DNA of 64,000 nt from Dolomedes plantarius (lineage: Eukaryota; Arthropoda; Arachnida; Araneae; Dolomedidae). Positions 1 to 11,516 of this stretch are shown piece after piece. Positions within the stretch are counted from its first letter, which is position 1. Every line of letters begins with the position of its first letter. The translations under genes were made by a program, and so were the position numbers. The notes under the pieces are model-generated. The model was given only the letters and a program-made list of their open reading frames with translations. It made no database searches and was not told where the DNA came from. The stretch lies in assembly GCA_907164885.2 (NCBI GenBank), contig OU015492.1:42693893-42757892 (forward strand), given 5' to 3'.

Positions 1-885
1 TTAGGTTTTTGGACAGGCACACAGACACACCTATATATGCATATATTAAATAATTTACCATAAATTACTCTTAAATTTACGTTAATTATCTTTCATTAAA
101 ATTATTTTTTATAATTTTAAAAATACAACTTAATTTTTAGACCTGTAAGTAGATACAGATGATTATAGTAAGAGAAGAAAAAATCCAATATTTGTTACAA
201 CATACCTGCTTAGCAGTTTTAACATTTCAACTACAGGAAGGGAGCAAGAAAAAGTTTTCATGGTAGTTTGACGAAATGAAGTTTTCAGGAGGCTGTTTAT
301 ACCTCTTTCAATACTAATAGTCTCAGACGAAGATTTACCTTCTAGCTTACGTTTCACGGTTTGATAACGAGCTGAATCTACTAAGTCACGTTTGCCTAAG
401 TGATAGTGAGCACTTCACCGAAGATTTATGTGTTTCAGGATCCAGAAATCCGAAACCGGGATGTGGGAGGTGGGAAAAAAAATCCCTATTTTTGTTTGTC
501 ACTGGAGAAAAGTGAAATCGGACCCGTACGGTCGAAGATGCCCCCGGGTCAAGCTAATAGGACAGTGTTGTGCTAAAGAGTTTAAGGGGAAACTGTTATG
601 TTAAGTCTAACAAAGAAAGGGATGAATTTTATGACTATATTCCATCCCATCTTATCTATCTTTCTTAAAAATAAGAAAGAACTTCGTGGCTTTTGAGGGT
701 TTAAGTGGCTTTTTTTGAAAAATGAAAGGAAAATGAAGAGTGTAAACTGATTCTAAAAACCAGGGGATTGATTCTTTAAAGCGAAAATTTTAACATTGAA
801 ATAATGCATTTGTTTTTGTTTTCGCGATATTGATTCTTATAAACGGTTGATTCTTATAACCACTGATCACTATAAGCGGTGGTTA
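1..885. other. AT-rich non-coding DNA
   Basis: I see no supportable gene. Short open frames here have no recognisable motif. A slightly GC-richer patch lies at about 380-560, with no identifiable family. Confidence 0.5.

Positions 886-952
<67 letters not shown>
886..952. repeat. (TA)n microsatellite
   Basis: An almost pure TA dinucleotide run of about 64 bases. No transposon terminus is visible on either side, unlike most other TA arrays in this window. Confidence 0.95.
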
Positions 953-953
<1 letters not shown>

Positions 954-2394
954 TCTCTAACATTATCCATAGATATTCCACAGGCGTTAGTTATGAACTA
1001 TAGGAAGGAACTTAAATGTGCTATCTACTGATTCCTGCAAAACACGTACTGTAAATAAAAAAATAAAGAAATAAAAATTTGTTATATTGGAAGATTAAAC
1101 TGGACACATTGTATGGAACCTAGCTGTCTGAGTATATTCTGTCTATAACCGAGGAAACAGTCACTAAACTAGGCAAACTTTAATACCCTTCAAATGTCTT
1201 CTATGATATGTAAGGTAAAATTATCTGTGTTTACTGGCAGACAAGCTTCAAGATTATAAGTTTGTAGATTTTTCGAAAATCTCTGTTAGAAACAAAATAT
1301 GAGGAAAACGTAGAGGTAGCCAATAATGAATTAACCTTTCTATATTATTATCAAAGTGAGGTCCTTTTGTGCGGCATATTATTCATAAAAGCGTTTATTA
1401 TATGCGGCTTATTGCATATCTCATACCCCTCTGAGTATATTTTGTGAATAACTGAGAAAACACTCTCTGTAAAAGACAAACCTAACTATCTTTCCATACA
1501 TCACTCACTATTCCCGCTGATATCTTATGTAAACTAAAACTACTGGACGTGCTTTAAAAGTAAAATGCGTAATTCCGAAAATCTAAGTGGTAAATGAAGT
1601 ATACACGAACCCTTTATGACGTAAACTTTTCTAGAAAGCCCCCTGCGATAGGTCACTTAATGTGATCTGTCGCATTAAAAATAAATTGAGATGCAAATTA
1701 CAGTATAGTGATTGGAAATTCATCATCTGGAATAGAAAAATGACATCAATAAACGATGAACAGGGAATGACAACCAAAAATTATATACCATGGAACATAT
1801 TTATTTTGAGGGAATATGAAGAAAATGGCTTAAAGACTAAAAAAAAAACAGAATGTTTGTCATTCTATGGGACTATGAAGACCGGTTGTTCAGTCTTGAA
1901 GAGCACCGTCTTAAACAGCTCCGTTCACAAAGTCCAACTGTTTCGCTTCATCTTAGGCATCCTGACAAGCATCCCCTCTGCTCTCTGTCCTGTCCAACGG
2001 GTCGGGTAAGATCCCCTCTTGCATATAGCTGATGAGTTTTGCATCTGTCCAGCAGTCCGCCAAATTTGGAGAACAGCGCTCGCCAAGCGACGAGAAAAAC
2101 TGCGAAAACAAAGAGAAGCGATTACACAGGTCTGCAAAAAAAAAAAATTAAATTGTTTGTAGTTTGATAACTGATTTCTATGTATTTTTCAGTGCTGATT
2201 TAAAAATGAAATCCATTTTTTTTCTATCACGTCAGGTTATTTTACATAAAGGGTGTGTATTTTGGGTAAAAATCTCAATTTAACGCAATTTTGTACTTTT
2301 TTTCTAAATGTTCTGCGTTTTAATAAACAAAAAAAATGATGCCATTGTTTACATTTACACAACAGAATATTGAAAAAAGTGCATAACTATAGAG
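953..2394. other. Non-coding DNA, no gene recognised
   Basis: AT-rich sequence. A GC-richer block at about 1850-2125 runs into a poly(A) stretch (2138-2150), which could be the 3' end of an old retroposed copy. I recognise no protein or RNA in it. Confidence 0.4.
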
Positions 2395-3275
2395 TCAAAA
2401 GTCCTTGTAGAAGCGCTTTCGATTCACATCAAAACTTCTTTTAGTGCTCTTCCTACTGTAGACAGCAGGAGGATCGTCCCTTTTCAGTATCCAGCAGTAT
2501 TCCGCTATCATGTGAACGTTCCATCTTCCTTGGTACCTTTTTCCCATTTCTTTGATGTCTTGATGGAACCTTTCGCCCTGCTTTTCACTGACGTCACCAA
2601 TATTTGCAGGGAAAAAGTCAAGGTGTGAGCGGAGAAAATGAACTTTTATGCTCATATTACAACCCAGCTTCATGAAGTTGTCTAGCATGTCAGCAACGAT
2701 TGACTTGTAGTTTAGGTCCTTTTCGTTTCGCAGAAAACTGGTTACAACTAGTTTAAAAGTTACCCATGCTGATTTTTCTTTTGTCACCATCTTTTTCTCA
2801 AAGCTGGCATCCCTTATTAGTTTTCTGATGTCAGGTCCGACAAACACTCCTTTAATCTTTGCCTCGGATAACCCAGGAAGCTTCTCACAAAGGTATCTAA
2901 AACATTATCTTATTTTTTGGCAATGCTTTGACAAATTGTTTCATCAAACCCAATTTAATATGTAGTGGTGGAAGTAATACCTTTTTGGGATCGACAAGAC
3001 TCTCCCTCTCAACATTTTAAACTCCAATCTGCAAGGTTTTTCTTAGCGACCATGCTTTCTTTATATAGTGTTGCTTCCTGTCACGACTGTCCCATTCGCA
3101 GAGAAAGCAAGGGAACTTTGTGTAGCCACTCTGTTGACCAAGCAACATTGAAATTACTTTTAAATCGCCACAAATCGTCCATTTATGATCTGAATAAAGA
3201 ATTTTGTTTAAGACCAGCTCAAGATTTTCCAAACATTCTTTTAGATGTAGTACAGTGGAAGGTGGTGGAAAAAGG
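2395..3275 (-). pseudogene. Decayed conserved gene fragment, multi-copy type, family unknown
   Basis: Read on the minus strand, this is one conserved-looking protein broken into pieces. The upstream piece (about 3240 to 3017) contains CGDLKV-like, LLGQQSGYTKFPCFLCEWD and RDRKQHYIKKAW segments. It meets an in-frame TAA just before a segment reading DPKKVLLPPLHIKLGLMKQF, then shifts frame near 2890 and continues in the 150-residue piece (2847-2395) that includes FVGPDIRKLIRD, NCMSIKVHFLRSH-like, GERFHQDIK and YQGRWNVHMIAEYCW. The start used by the upstream piece is TTG, so it is not a true start. The Cys-rich FLCEW block and the conserved His/Trp residues suggest a real ancestral protein. I recall similar uncharacterised repeated proteins in arthropod genomes, possibly transposon-derived, but I cannot assign a function or superfamily, and no terminal repeats are visible. 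Confidence 0.6.
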
Positions 3276-3329
3276 AGGGCGAGGACAGACAGTCACTGAC
3301 ACGAAAGATATCCGTGGAGGGAGATAGTA

Positions 3330-5690
3330 AGGGATGGGAGGGAAAGTCGACAGATAGGCACTAATAGGAAAGTGATGCAGTTTTAACCGTATTACACTAG
3401 TTTTAGTACGACTGTCCAGTATATATGAGAATGTTTATTTCATTGCAAATGCCTTAAAACTTTCTCACATTGCTTTTTAAAAGTGTTTGTAAGCAAAATA
3501 TAACAATTTCTTTGGAAATATTTGAAATTTTGTCTAAACTCATAGTGCTACCTTACTTTAAAAAGTACACAAATTCGACAAAACTAAACATGCCAATTGT
3601 AACAAAACTGTACGTGATGAAATTATTTCAATAATTTTTCCATATTCAGCAACAAAAATACTGTAAAAATCACTGATTACATTTGAGACAATTTTTTTTT
3701 TGTCGCAGACCTGTGTTATGCATGTGTATCTCGGGGAGGCAAAAAGTAGCCAAACTGGTAGCTTGATATGCCAACGCTTTCTCCCCCGCATATCGGAATT
3801 TCTCCGATATGGAGGGGTGCGTTCGTATCGTTGATAAAATAGGTTTTCGTTGAATACAGTGCCATTCTCAAGGGGCAGTATCCACATTTATGTACTATGC
3901 GCAGCTGTTAGGGGAAAAATCCCATAAGAAAAAAATAGTTTTAAAGGGTGGCACAAAACGTTACGACATGGTCTTAGTAAAAAACTTTGCGTGTAGATTG
4001 TACCGAGCTCGGAACACCCCCTAGAGATAATAATAGAATAATAATAGACTCAAGGTAGTTAGACAGACTGTCTAAAGCTATACTGAGTGGAACTAGAGGC
4101 TGAGCGTAACTTCAGGCTTTAGGGGCTAAAGAATCAAGGTCATATAAAATAAGCAAGGTCAACCAATCATTTGAAAGAATCGGCTTGTAAGAATGAAATA
4201 ATATGAAAGAATGAAAATGCAAGAATTAGCATGTGATAGCAAAGATAACATCATCTCAGTGGTTAGTATGCCCTGGCGTCTATTAGTGAAACGTTGCCTT
4301 TGTGGGGACAGAGGATGACTGTACTTGACCTGTTTAAAAATTTTAGCTTAGATTTATCAAGTTTTTTTTATTCGTAATCAGCACATGTAATGTAGAAGAT
4401 ATGATTATCAAGCTTTAGGTATAATTGAGGCTCAGAAAATCATGGTGTAAAAATTTTTGTTTAAAAAAAGTAGGCAACAATGTAGACAAATTATTTATGT
4501 TTTATACATGACAAATTATTTATGATTTATACATGAAATATTATTTGCGATTTATGCCTCGACATTAAAACTTAAATATATGAGCTATAGGCCGTCTCAT
4601 TGAATAATGAAATAATCAAAAATACCGGAAAGACGAAATAGGTGCAAAAAATGTATTACTATTTAAAGTAAGTAATTACGACCTTTGTGTTGCTGACGCT
4701 TTTATAATTCTGGTATTCTCTCATCATGTTCTTGTATTTTCAGTGATAGTCATTAGAGAATATTAAAGTATATGGAGAATCTTTTCAATGCGTATATTTT
4801 TAATTACATGAGTAAAATCCACTCAATTATTCACATATCAACAAAACTTTCGAGTTCCATCGTGAATGAAATATTGATGATAGTTAATTAGAATTTTGTA
4901 AAATGACAATCGCTAAGAATGAAAAGAATATTCGAACTAATTTATTAATAAAAAAATTATGTTAACAAGTCGTGTTGCAAATGAAATATGATTTGATTTA
5001 AATTTTCACGAGTTTATCATAATTTACAAATATTTCGGAAGCAAAAGGGACGTTGAATAAATATCTGAAACGTCAGGAATTACAAAGCATGTAAATTCAA
5101 TAAAAGATAAATACATCAATTTGGAAACTTATTGTGCAGTACATTTGATGTAGAGCTTGAAGAGATATACCAGCGCGATTTAGGACGTTTCATTGAAATC
5201 TTGGGGAAAAGGGATATATATTAAAAAAGCGGTTATCAATAGATCTCGGATTTTAGTTTCGTTTATCCCATAAATATTTTTGTCTGAAACCCTCTTTCAG
5301 TTTTTAGAGTTTGACATTTCGGTTGTCATTGAAATGGAATCATAACTCATAAACTTTTCATAAGATCTGCGCAAAGTCTTTTTAATGCTTGGAAACTTTA
5401 TCTCTCTATCGTGTAAAACTTAAATCGAGATAAATTGCTTTATGCAAAATAAACGATTACAGTGGGATAAGACGGTATCGGAACTCGAAAGTATTCCTGT
5501 TTAACGTATGAGTGTTCTACTAGAGACATTTTATAATTATAAGCAATTATTTACTTGCCAAGTGCTGTGGGTACAAAATATAGGTACATGAGGTATATCT
5601 CGTAGGTATTTCAGTAACTTGGTGACTTTTGAAAATTGATTGTTTGGCACCGTTTTCTCTTTTCACACTATGCGGTTTCGGAAGCGACAG
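3330..5690. other. Non-coding DNA, no gene recognised
   Basis: Mostly unique AT-rich sequence. The minus-strand open stretch at 3558-3887 has no motif I recognise. A GC-richer patch at 3710-3920 may be an unidentified old repeat. Confidence 0.4.
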
Positions 5691-5695
5691 AATAA

Positions 5696-5886
5696 GGGCC
5701 TGTTCACATAGGAGTCCGTTGCGTTGCGTTGCGTTAAGGAAAAGATGACGTTTAGACGAAATTAAACCAATCATATGCCTCCAAACGATTAGCAATGAAA
5801 TTTTTAACGCCTATGATTGGTTTATTTTCGTCTCAACGTCATCTTTTCCTTAACGCAACGTAACGGACTCCTATGTGAACAGGCCC
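5696..5886. mobile_element. Foldback MITE, PIF/Harbinger type, with TAA target duplication
   Basis: A 191-bp element that is nearly one perfect palindrome. The left arm (5696-5774, 79 bp) begins GGGCCTGTTCACATAGGAG, and the right arm (5813-5886, 74 bp) is its reverse complement, with a spacer of about 38 bp. The left arm has one extra GCGTT pentamer (three versus two copies), which explains the length difference. Both ends are flanked by TAA (5693-5695 and 5887-5889), the 3-bp TWA target duplication expected of PIF/Harbinger. There is no coding capacity, so it would need transposase in trans. Its end resembles that of the Harbinger element at 40615-45070. Confidence 0.85.
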
Positions 5887-6201
5887 TAAATCTGAGGGAT
5901 AAAATCCTTGAGCTACCATTCAAATGGCTGCTCTAGCTGACAACCTAATGCAAATGTAATTTTTTCAAAACAGAATGATAACCTCTGATAGCAAAAATCT
6001 TTATTCCTGCATTTTAACTGGTGATAGAAAACGTATGAAACTTAATATTTTTATTGTTTAAATTATACACAAAAAAAAAGAATCTTTGCGAGAACAATTC
6101 TAAGGTTTCCAACCGTTGCTTTCTAAGAAGCTAAACATATAAGATAAATTACCAAGTGTATGAGTTGCTTTGTGGACTGATTCCATTACTGAGAATATAT
6201 A

Positions 6202-7129
6202 CAGGGGGATTTTGATTAAACTGACACTACTCAGAGCCACCTGTAGTGCAATCTATCAGCCGGAAATCCACCAAAATTGATAGAGGGACTAAGGCGACAT
6301 GGAAAAGAGTTTCCATAAAAAAATTTAAAAAAATAGTTTCAAATTTTGCCGATAGGGGAAGATATGGTACTGTTGTTGGTAGTGCACCCGATAATGTGCA
6401 TGAAACGCAAGTAAAACATTAAAATGCAAATTCATGACTACGTAGTCGACAGCAGCGCCAGTATTTTGGGCTATAAAGATCAGTGCGGAATCTGTTACGC
6501 TTTACAGAAGGAAGGGTCATCAGTCGCTTTGTTCCTCTTGCACGGCCACCTCTCTCTCCGGACCTAACCCATGTGACTTTTTTCTGTGGGGTTATTTAAA
6601 GTCTAAGGTGTATCTTGGTGAAGTCTCGAACTTTGCGGTCCTAAAGGAGAACATATCCCGGACTATGATGAACATTTCTGATGACATGTTACGGTTGGCC
6701 GTTGAGAACGTAGTGTTCGGGATACAATGTGCCGTCCACCAGGACGGTGGTCACATTGAAGGGTGGAGAAGTGAATTTGCTGCATAAAGCGTGGTTGCAG
6801 TGAAATTTTTTTGCTATTCATTTGTCTGCTTATTACAACATTTTCGGTATTCACCCCTTATCTTTATAGCCCGAATTACTGGCACTTGCTGTCGATTACG
6901 TAGTCGGGAGTTTGTATTTTGGTGTTTTACTTGCGTTTTCTGCAAATTCTCGGTGCGCCGACAACAACAGCGCCATATTTTCCCCTATCGGCGACTTTAG
7001 GAACTTCTTTTTTTTCATGGAAACTCTTTACCATGTCGTTCTTAGTCCTTCTATTAATTTTGGTGGAATTCCGGTTGATATATCACGCTACAGATGGCTC
7101 TGAGTAGTGCCAGTTTAATAAAAATCACC

Positions 7130-7132
<3 letters not shown>
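6202..7132 (+). mobile_element. Long-TIR mariner-like (IS630/Tc1/mariner) element, internally deleted
   Basis: A 931-bp element beginning CAGGGGGATTTTGATTAAAC and ending with the near reverse complement, flanked by TA. The inverted repeats are unusually long for a mariner, about 280 bp each (roughly 6202-6485 and 6845-7132), with scattered mismatches and small indels. Between them lies only the 3' end of a transposase gene. The right end runs directly into a (TA)n then (GT)n array. Confidence 0.85.
6540..6787 (+). pseudogene. C-terminal remnant of mariner-like transposase
   Basis: The frame through about 6540-6570 reads the conserved RPPLSPDLT block before the third catalytic residue. One base is then missing and the frame changes to CDFFLWGYLKSKVY, continuing in one frame through a region ending QDGGHIEG and a stop at 6785-6787. 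SPDLTPCDFFLWGYLK-type blocks mark the last catalytic Asp of mariner-superfamily transposases, and the GGHIE ending is typical of one arthropod group. The N-terminal helix-turn-helix and the first two catalytic residues are gone, so no active enzyme can be made. The ends match in layout those of the elements at 32543 and 37892. Confidence 0.8.
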
Positions 7133-7207
<75 letters not shown>

Positions 7208-7223
7208 TTGTTTGTTTGTTTGT
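7133..7223. repeat. Compound microsatellite (TA)n(GT)n(GTTT)n
   Basis: TA repeats (7133-7184) pass into GT repeats (7185-7208) and then GTTT units (to about 7222), starting exactly at the end of the mariner-like element. The YIYIYI and VCVCVC frames across it are artefacts. Confidence 0.95.
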
Positions 7224-7680
7224 GGTATCCAAGATACGCAATCGGGGCACAGGAATCAACGCAACCCCGTAGACCAGCGAGAGGAGAAGAGGTGGTCCAA
7301 CCCGAAGCAGGAGCAAGAAATTGGAGGCGGCACAGAGCGGAGGCACTTGGGCGCGCCGATGTTGAAGGGATAAGTTCCAAGTAGTGAACGGGGAAGAGAA
7401 CCCGGACATTCTGGCTTAGCATAAGGTTATAACATGGGGAGGCTATTAGGCCTACTACGGATAGATGGTCCGGTGACAGGAAAGACCCCATGTTCGACAG
7501 TTGCTTCACTAAACGACTGGTTTATGTGTGAGCTGTCTTAGCTTGTTGTCCAAGCTTGTTGAGTGTTTGACAGCATTATTACCCTCAGAGGTCAACTGTT
7601 GTGTTTGAAGTGTTACATGTCCATTGTAGTGTCAACTAAATAAATATTTGTTGTTATTGTTATTGAGAGACTGTTTATGG
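7224..7680. other. GC-richer non-coding block, possible old LTR or repeat
   Basis: This stretch is clearly less AT-rich than its surroundings and ends in an AATAAA-containing segment (about 7640-7655). That would fit a solo LTR or retroposon remnant, but I cannot define its ends or family. Open frames in it have no recognisable domain. Confidence 0.3.
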
Positions 7681-10600
7681 ATCATCCTGAATTTAAGTTA
7701 ATATAGAGGTGTCATTTCATTACCGTTCATTAGACTAACGGAACAAAATACCGCCATATATATATTAGATTAATTTCAGTAACACTTGAAAATTCAGAAA
7801 TGTTTGAGCTTTTGATGTCCGATTATCTAATATTATCATGAACAGTGAGTCTAATGAATTGATATTTAAGGCAAAAGCCATTCTTTTCAACCAACAATTC
7901 GTGCACTATTTCAAACTGAAATTAGGGTAAAGAGGATAAACGCCTTGGTTAATCCTGCAGAGAAATGTCCACACCCAGACGGAGATTCACGTACTGCACG
8001 TTTCTCGCTTGAACTGCTTGTAGAGCAAACACAAAACAAAGAACGTAAAAATGATACTATAATGATGGTTAATTAGTAGAGTGCTATTCGAATATTAGCT
8101 GATGGAAGAATGACTAATAAAGAAAGTACATTTACCGACGATAGACGATTAGTCACTTTCATGGTATGTATTCAGAGACTCCACTGTTTATACAGGCTTA
8201 CAGAAAAAGGAAAAGAAGGATATAAAACATGTGGGCCTTTTATTCTCCGAGATATTCAATAAACGAAAGCCCTTGACGTCTGATGAAATAGGTGGTAAAA
8301 AAGTTCCATAATTAAATGGCTATTATTCAAATATAGTTTATTTCAACATATAACAATAACAATAAACCTTAAGTAACATACATATTTGTAATTTCGTATT
8401 ATTCTTTTCTCTTAAAATTAACTTGGAATTTTTTTATGTGAGTGACATTCTAGAAAGTCAAGTTGTTTTAATTTTGATAAAAAAAAGCACACAAAATAAG
8501 TTAAACAACATGTACTGTCCTTTCTCAATATTCTGTTAATTATAATTATTTGCTCTACTTACTCGTTTTTATAAGAGACTTTGACAGGAGCAGAAAAGTT
8601 TATTTTATAAAAGAAAAAAAAAATCAAACAATGAAACAATATTGCTATTCGTCTTTTACTAATCTACGGTATATTTGTTCCGTATCTTACAATAATCTTC
8701 CATAAAACAAATCCTTTTACTGGATTTAATTAATCAGCATAAATTACGACAAAAATAACGCTTAAAAACTTCCCTTTTCCGAATAACTAATTATGTTTCT
8801 TCGCTCCATGCAATTGATTGTCCATTAGTAAAAGAACAAAGAAGTGCTAGTTATTTTTTTAGCCATTTCAAGGTCCTGAAAACCCATAAAAGCTTTGAAG
8901 ATAGTAATTAGTCTCAAACAGTCAATAGTTTACCCCATTAGACTGTCTGCATTTTATTTTTACCTTTCACGAGCTAGAAATTAGTTCTTTTTTTTCATAT
9001 GCAATAAATGGCTAGCAGTCAAATAACAATAGCTAATCAGATTAAAATCAGAAAGACTTATGTTTTGTGTTTTTCACTGACACAGAAACACTCATAGATT
9101 TTAATATGGCGATGCAGAGTAAAAGGAAACTAACAGTAAGTTATTTAACTTGAAGCTGATATTGAATCGTTGCGATTTTGTTAGAAGAACATTATTATTC
9201 TTTTTTTAACTATAGAGTAGGCATAATCATTAAATGAAAGAAGAAAGTATTTTTACAGATATTACCCTGGTTTAAATGGGATATTTGTCATGATTTTAAC
9301 ATCAATTTATCTTAATTACAAACTACTTTCTACATGATTTTTCTTTCGATCATTCTTGTGTTGAATACGTTCGCAGCTAGTCAGTAAAAAAAGCCAAGCC
9401 AGGTCCTGGAAATAAAACCACTGATTAGAGCATGTTAAACTACTCTTAGTAGTTTAGTGCTGTGAGTATCAAGAACTAGGAAATCTTTCACAGAAGTTAG
9501 AGTGGGAGTTGAGAAATCAAACTTAACATTAGATTATCTAGTGAGGTTAACTACGGGTAGGAGTATATTTTGTGAAACATACTTTTATTTCTTATCATAC
9601 TCTAAAGTTGCACATATAATTTTTGGTTTATCAGTAAATGTACTAGTAAACTCAAACCAGCTAAAAATAGGTTGATTATGTATCAGCTGGTTTTTGCATT
9701 GAAATACTGTATAGTCTCTCGAAACTGTATTATGAATCAAAATAACGTACAATATTTTTATATTATGTTCAATTTTAAAGGGTTTCTTTACTCAAAATTT
9801 TATTTTTTTCTTATTTACATGAGAATTGATTGATTTTTCCAGTAATAGCATCTATATAAAGGCCATTACGCATAAAAATATATTTAAACGATTTAGGATT
9901 GTGATTTAAAAATTTTAAATTCAAACTTTAAAGCATGTATTTAGCTTTTGATAAAGTTGCTGTACTTAGTTCTATTTAGTCTATGGATTTAACTGAATTT
10001 AATTTTTTCATTTAGTGTTTTTTTTTCTGTACCGATAACTCTATCAGCATATGTTCCCCTTTACCACGTACGTAAGGCTTCCAAATTCTTTGTCTTTTTT
10101 TTTACAACTATTTCATTTATAAAATTTTTGATTTCTTTAATGGACAAAAGAATATTTTTTCCAAGAGTAATATCTCCTTCCGGGAAAATACCAGAATAAT
10201 TTTCACTCATAATGAAAACTCACGAAGACAGATAAATGTAAATATAATAAATTAAAGTTGGGTATAATTTTATTTAGACACCTTCCAAGGAAATTTAGAT
10301 AAGTACAACATTTTCAGAGGTAGCTCAACTAGGAAAAAAATCCAATACGAGTTAAACAGATTTAAAAGTAGAAATGAACAGCAGAGTACACATAGACAGT
10401 GCATCATAAAAGTTTCCTTTATGGCCGGTAATCATACACGAACATGCGGTTTTAGTATTTGATTCGAAAACCTCTGTCTTATGTTTTAATCCAAGAAAAT
10501 ATAAATGTGTTCAATTTTCGTAAGTTTTTAGAATAGTTCGTCCCACATTCCCATAATCATGAAAAATTTCCTGCTGATCCATTCAGTTGTCCAATTTGTA

Positions 10601-10735
10601 AGTTTCAAACACGCATGGTTCTGACTCTGAAACTCACCCAATCTATGAGTTAGGAAAGTTTAAACTGACATTAAATATTTAATAGGAATATCTTTTTCTT
10701 TACCAATACGCACTTGTCGTAAAGACATTCGCCTA
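7681..10735. other. AT-rich unique DNA, no gene seen
   Basis: About 3 kb without long frames, TIRs, tRNA-like boxes or simple arrays. Nothing in it supports an annotation. Confidence 0.6.
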
Positions 10736-10737
10736 TA

Positions 10738-10910
10738 ATACTCCACAGTTTTGCTGGCCATTTTTATGGAGGCACCATATAGGGACCAACATTACCCCCT
10801 ATGAAGGGACGACACAAAAGGAGGCATTTTAGTGGCGAGACGCCGGGATTCAATTCCAGCACCCTCAGCACCTAAAGCCAGCGCGCTGTACCACAACGCC
10901 GCCACAGGCA
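10738..10910 (-). mobile_element. tRNA-derived SINE
   Basis: Read on the minus strand, it begins with GTGGCGGCGTTGTGGTACAG, a diverged tRNA head with an A-box-like TGGTACAGCGC. A B-box-like GGAATTGAATCC follows about 35 bases later. The body then has CATAGGG...ATATGGTGC...CCAT segments that match, in order, the SINE at 62419, so the two are copies of one family. The 3' end lies near 10738. The copy is old; its A and B boxes both carry mismatches. Confidence 0.7.
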
Positions 10911-11061
10911 AATTAGGAATATCTCTCAATACATGAGGAACAACAAGTCTGTAATAAAACAGTATACATTAATAGTGTACACACCCACAATGAATCTCTG
11001 TTTCAATCACATAATGAGCTCCTGGTCTAGAATGGCTGAAGAACATGCTTTTGCACATTTT

Positions 11062-11090
11062 TGTTTATTTATTTATTTATTTATTTATTG
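11062..11090. repeat. (TTTA)n microsatellite
   Basis: Six to seven TTTA units just upstream of the Gypsy 5' LTR. Confidence 0.9.
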
Positions 11091-11130
11091 TAAAGTGACG
11101 TCTTCAACGAGGGTAAATTTCTGGCAATAT

Positions 11131-11484
11131 TGCCATATTTACAACCATTCTCGAACGACGGCGTGGCCGAGCGGCTAAAGCACTGGGCTACCATTCAGAA
11201 GGTCGTCGGTTCGAGCCCCGAGACGGACTGTCGAAAGTATTTCGTGTTCTTTTTAGTTAATTTATGTTCGCTTTCTCGAAGCTTCGGGAAAGTACCAGAT
11301 ATGTTAATTCTCTAAATTTAAATAATTCTAGAAAGTTCTTTAGTGTATAAAAAGGCTTCCCTCAAGTTGATGGGAAGTCAGTTAGGTTCCAGCTAGGTGC
11401 ATGTTAACTCGCTTGCTGTGAATAGAAGTCTTGTTTATCTGAATTGTGCTTTCTGTGTTAATCACTCGATCTGTCTACTTGACA
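11131..11484 (+). repeat. 5' LTR of the Gypsy element
   Basis: 354 bp, starting TGCCATATTTACAACC and ending CTACTTGACA. It holds a tRNA-like segment at 11159-11227 and a TATA-like GTGTATAAAAAGG at about 11343. Once the Helitron is removed, the 3' LTR is also exactly 354 bp and differs by only scattered substitutions. Confidence 0.95.
11159..11227 (+). other. tRNA-like A/B-box module inside the LTR
   Basis: The segment contains TGGCCGAGCGG (11164-11174), a good A box of the Leu/Ser type, and GGTTCGAGCCC (11208-11218), a good B box, with tRNA-like spacing and a T-arm-like TCGG/CCGA pairing. The 3' LTR has the same module at about 17007-17075 with a few substitutions in the anticodon-arm region. 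It lacks clean acceptor-stem pairing, so I do not call it a functional tRNA. It could act as an internal Pol III promoter or be a captured tRNA or SINE head. Confidence 0.7.
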
Positions 11485-11487
11485 TTC

Positions 11488-11505
11488 TGGTGGAGGCGCC
11501 GAGTA
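11488..11505 (+). other. Primer binding site (probable)
   Basis: TGGTGGAGGCGCCGAG starts three bases after the 5' LTR, where a tRNA primer binding site is expected. TGG complements the CCA end of a tRNA. I cannot name the primer tRNA. Confidence 0.6.
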
Positions 11506-11516
11506 ATCCATTCAAC

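Noticed and set aside
7224..7680. Host exon or gene in the GC-richer block
   Set aside because: No frame shows a recognisable domain, and the frames found overlap the microsatellite.
11159..11227. A functional tRNA-Leu or tRNA-Ser gene
   Set aside because: The boxes are good, but acceptor-stem and anticodon-arm pairing is poor, and the same sequence is part of both LTRs; kept as a tRNA-like module only.
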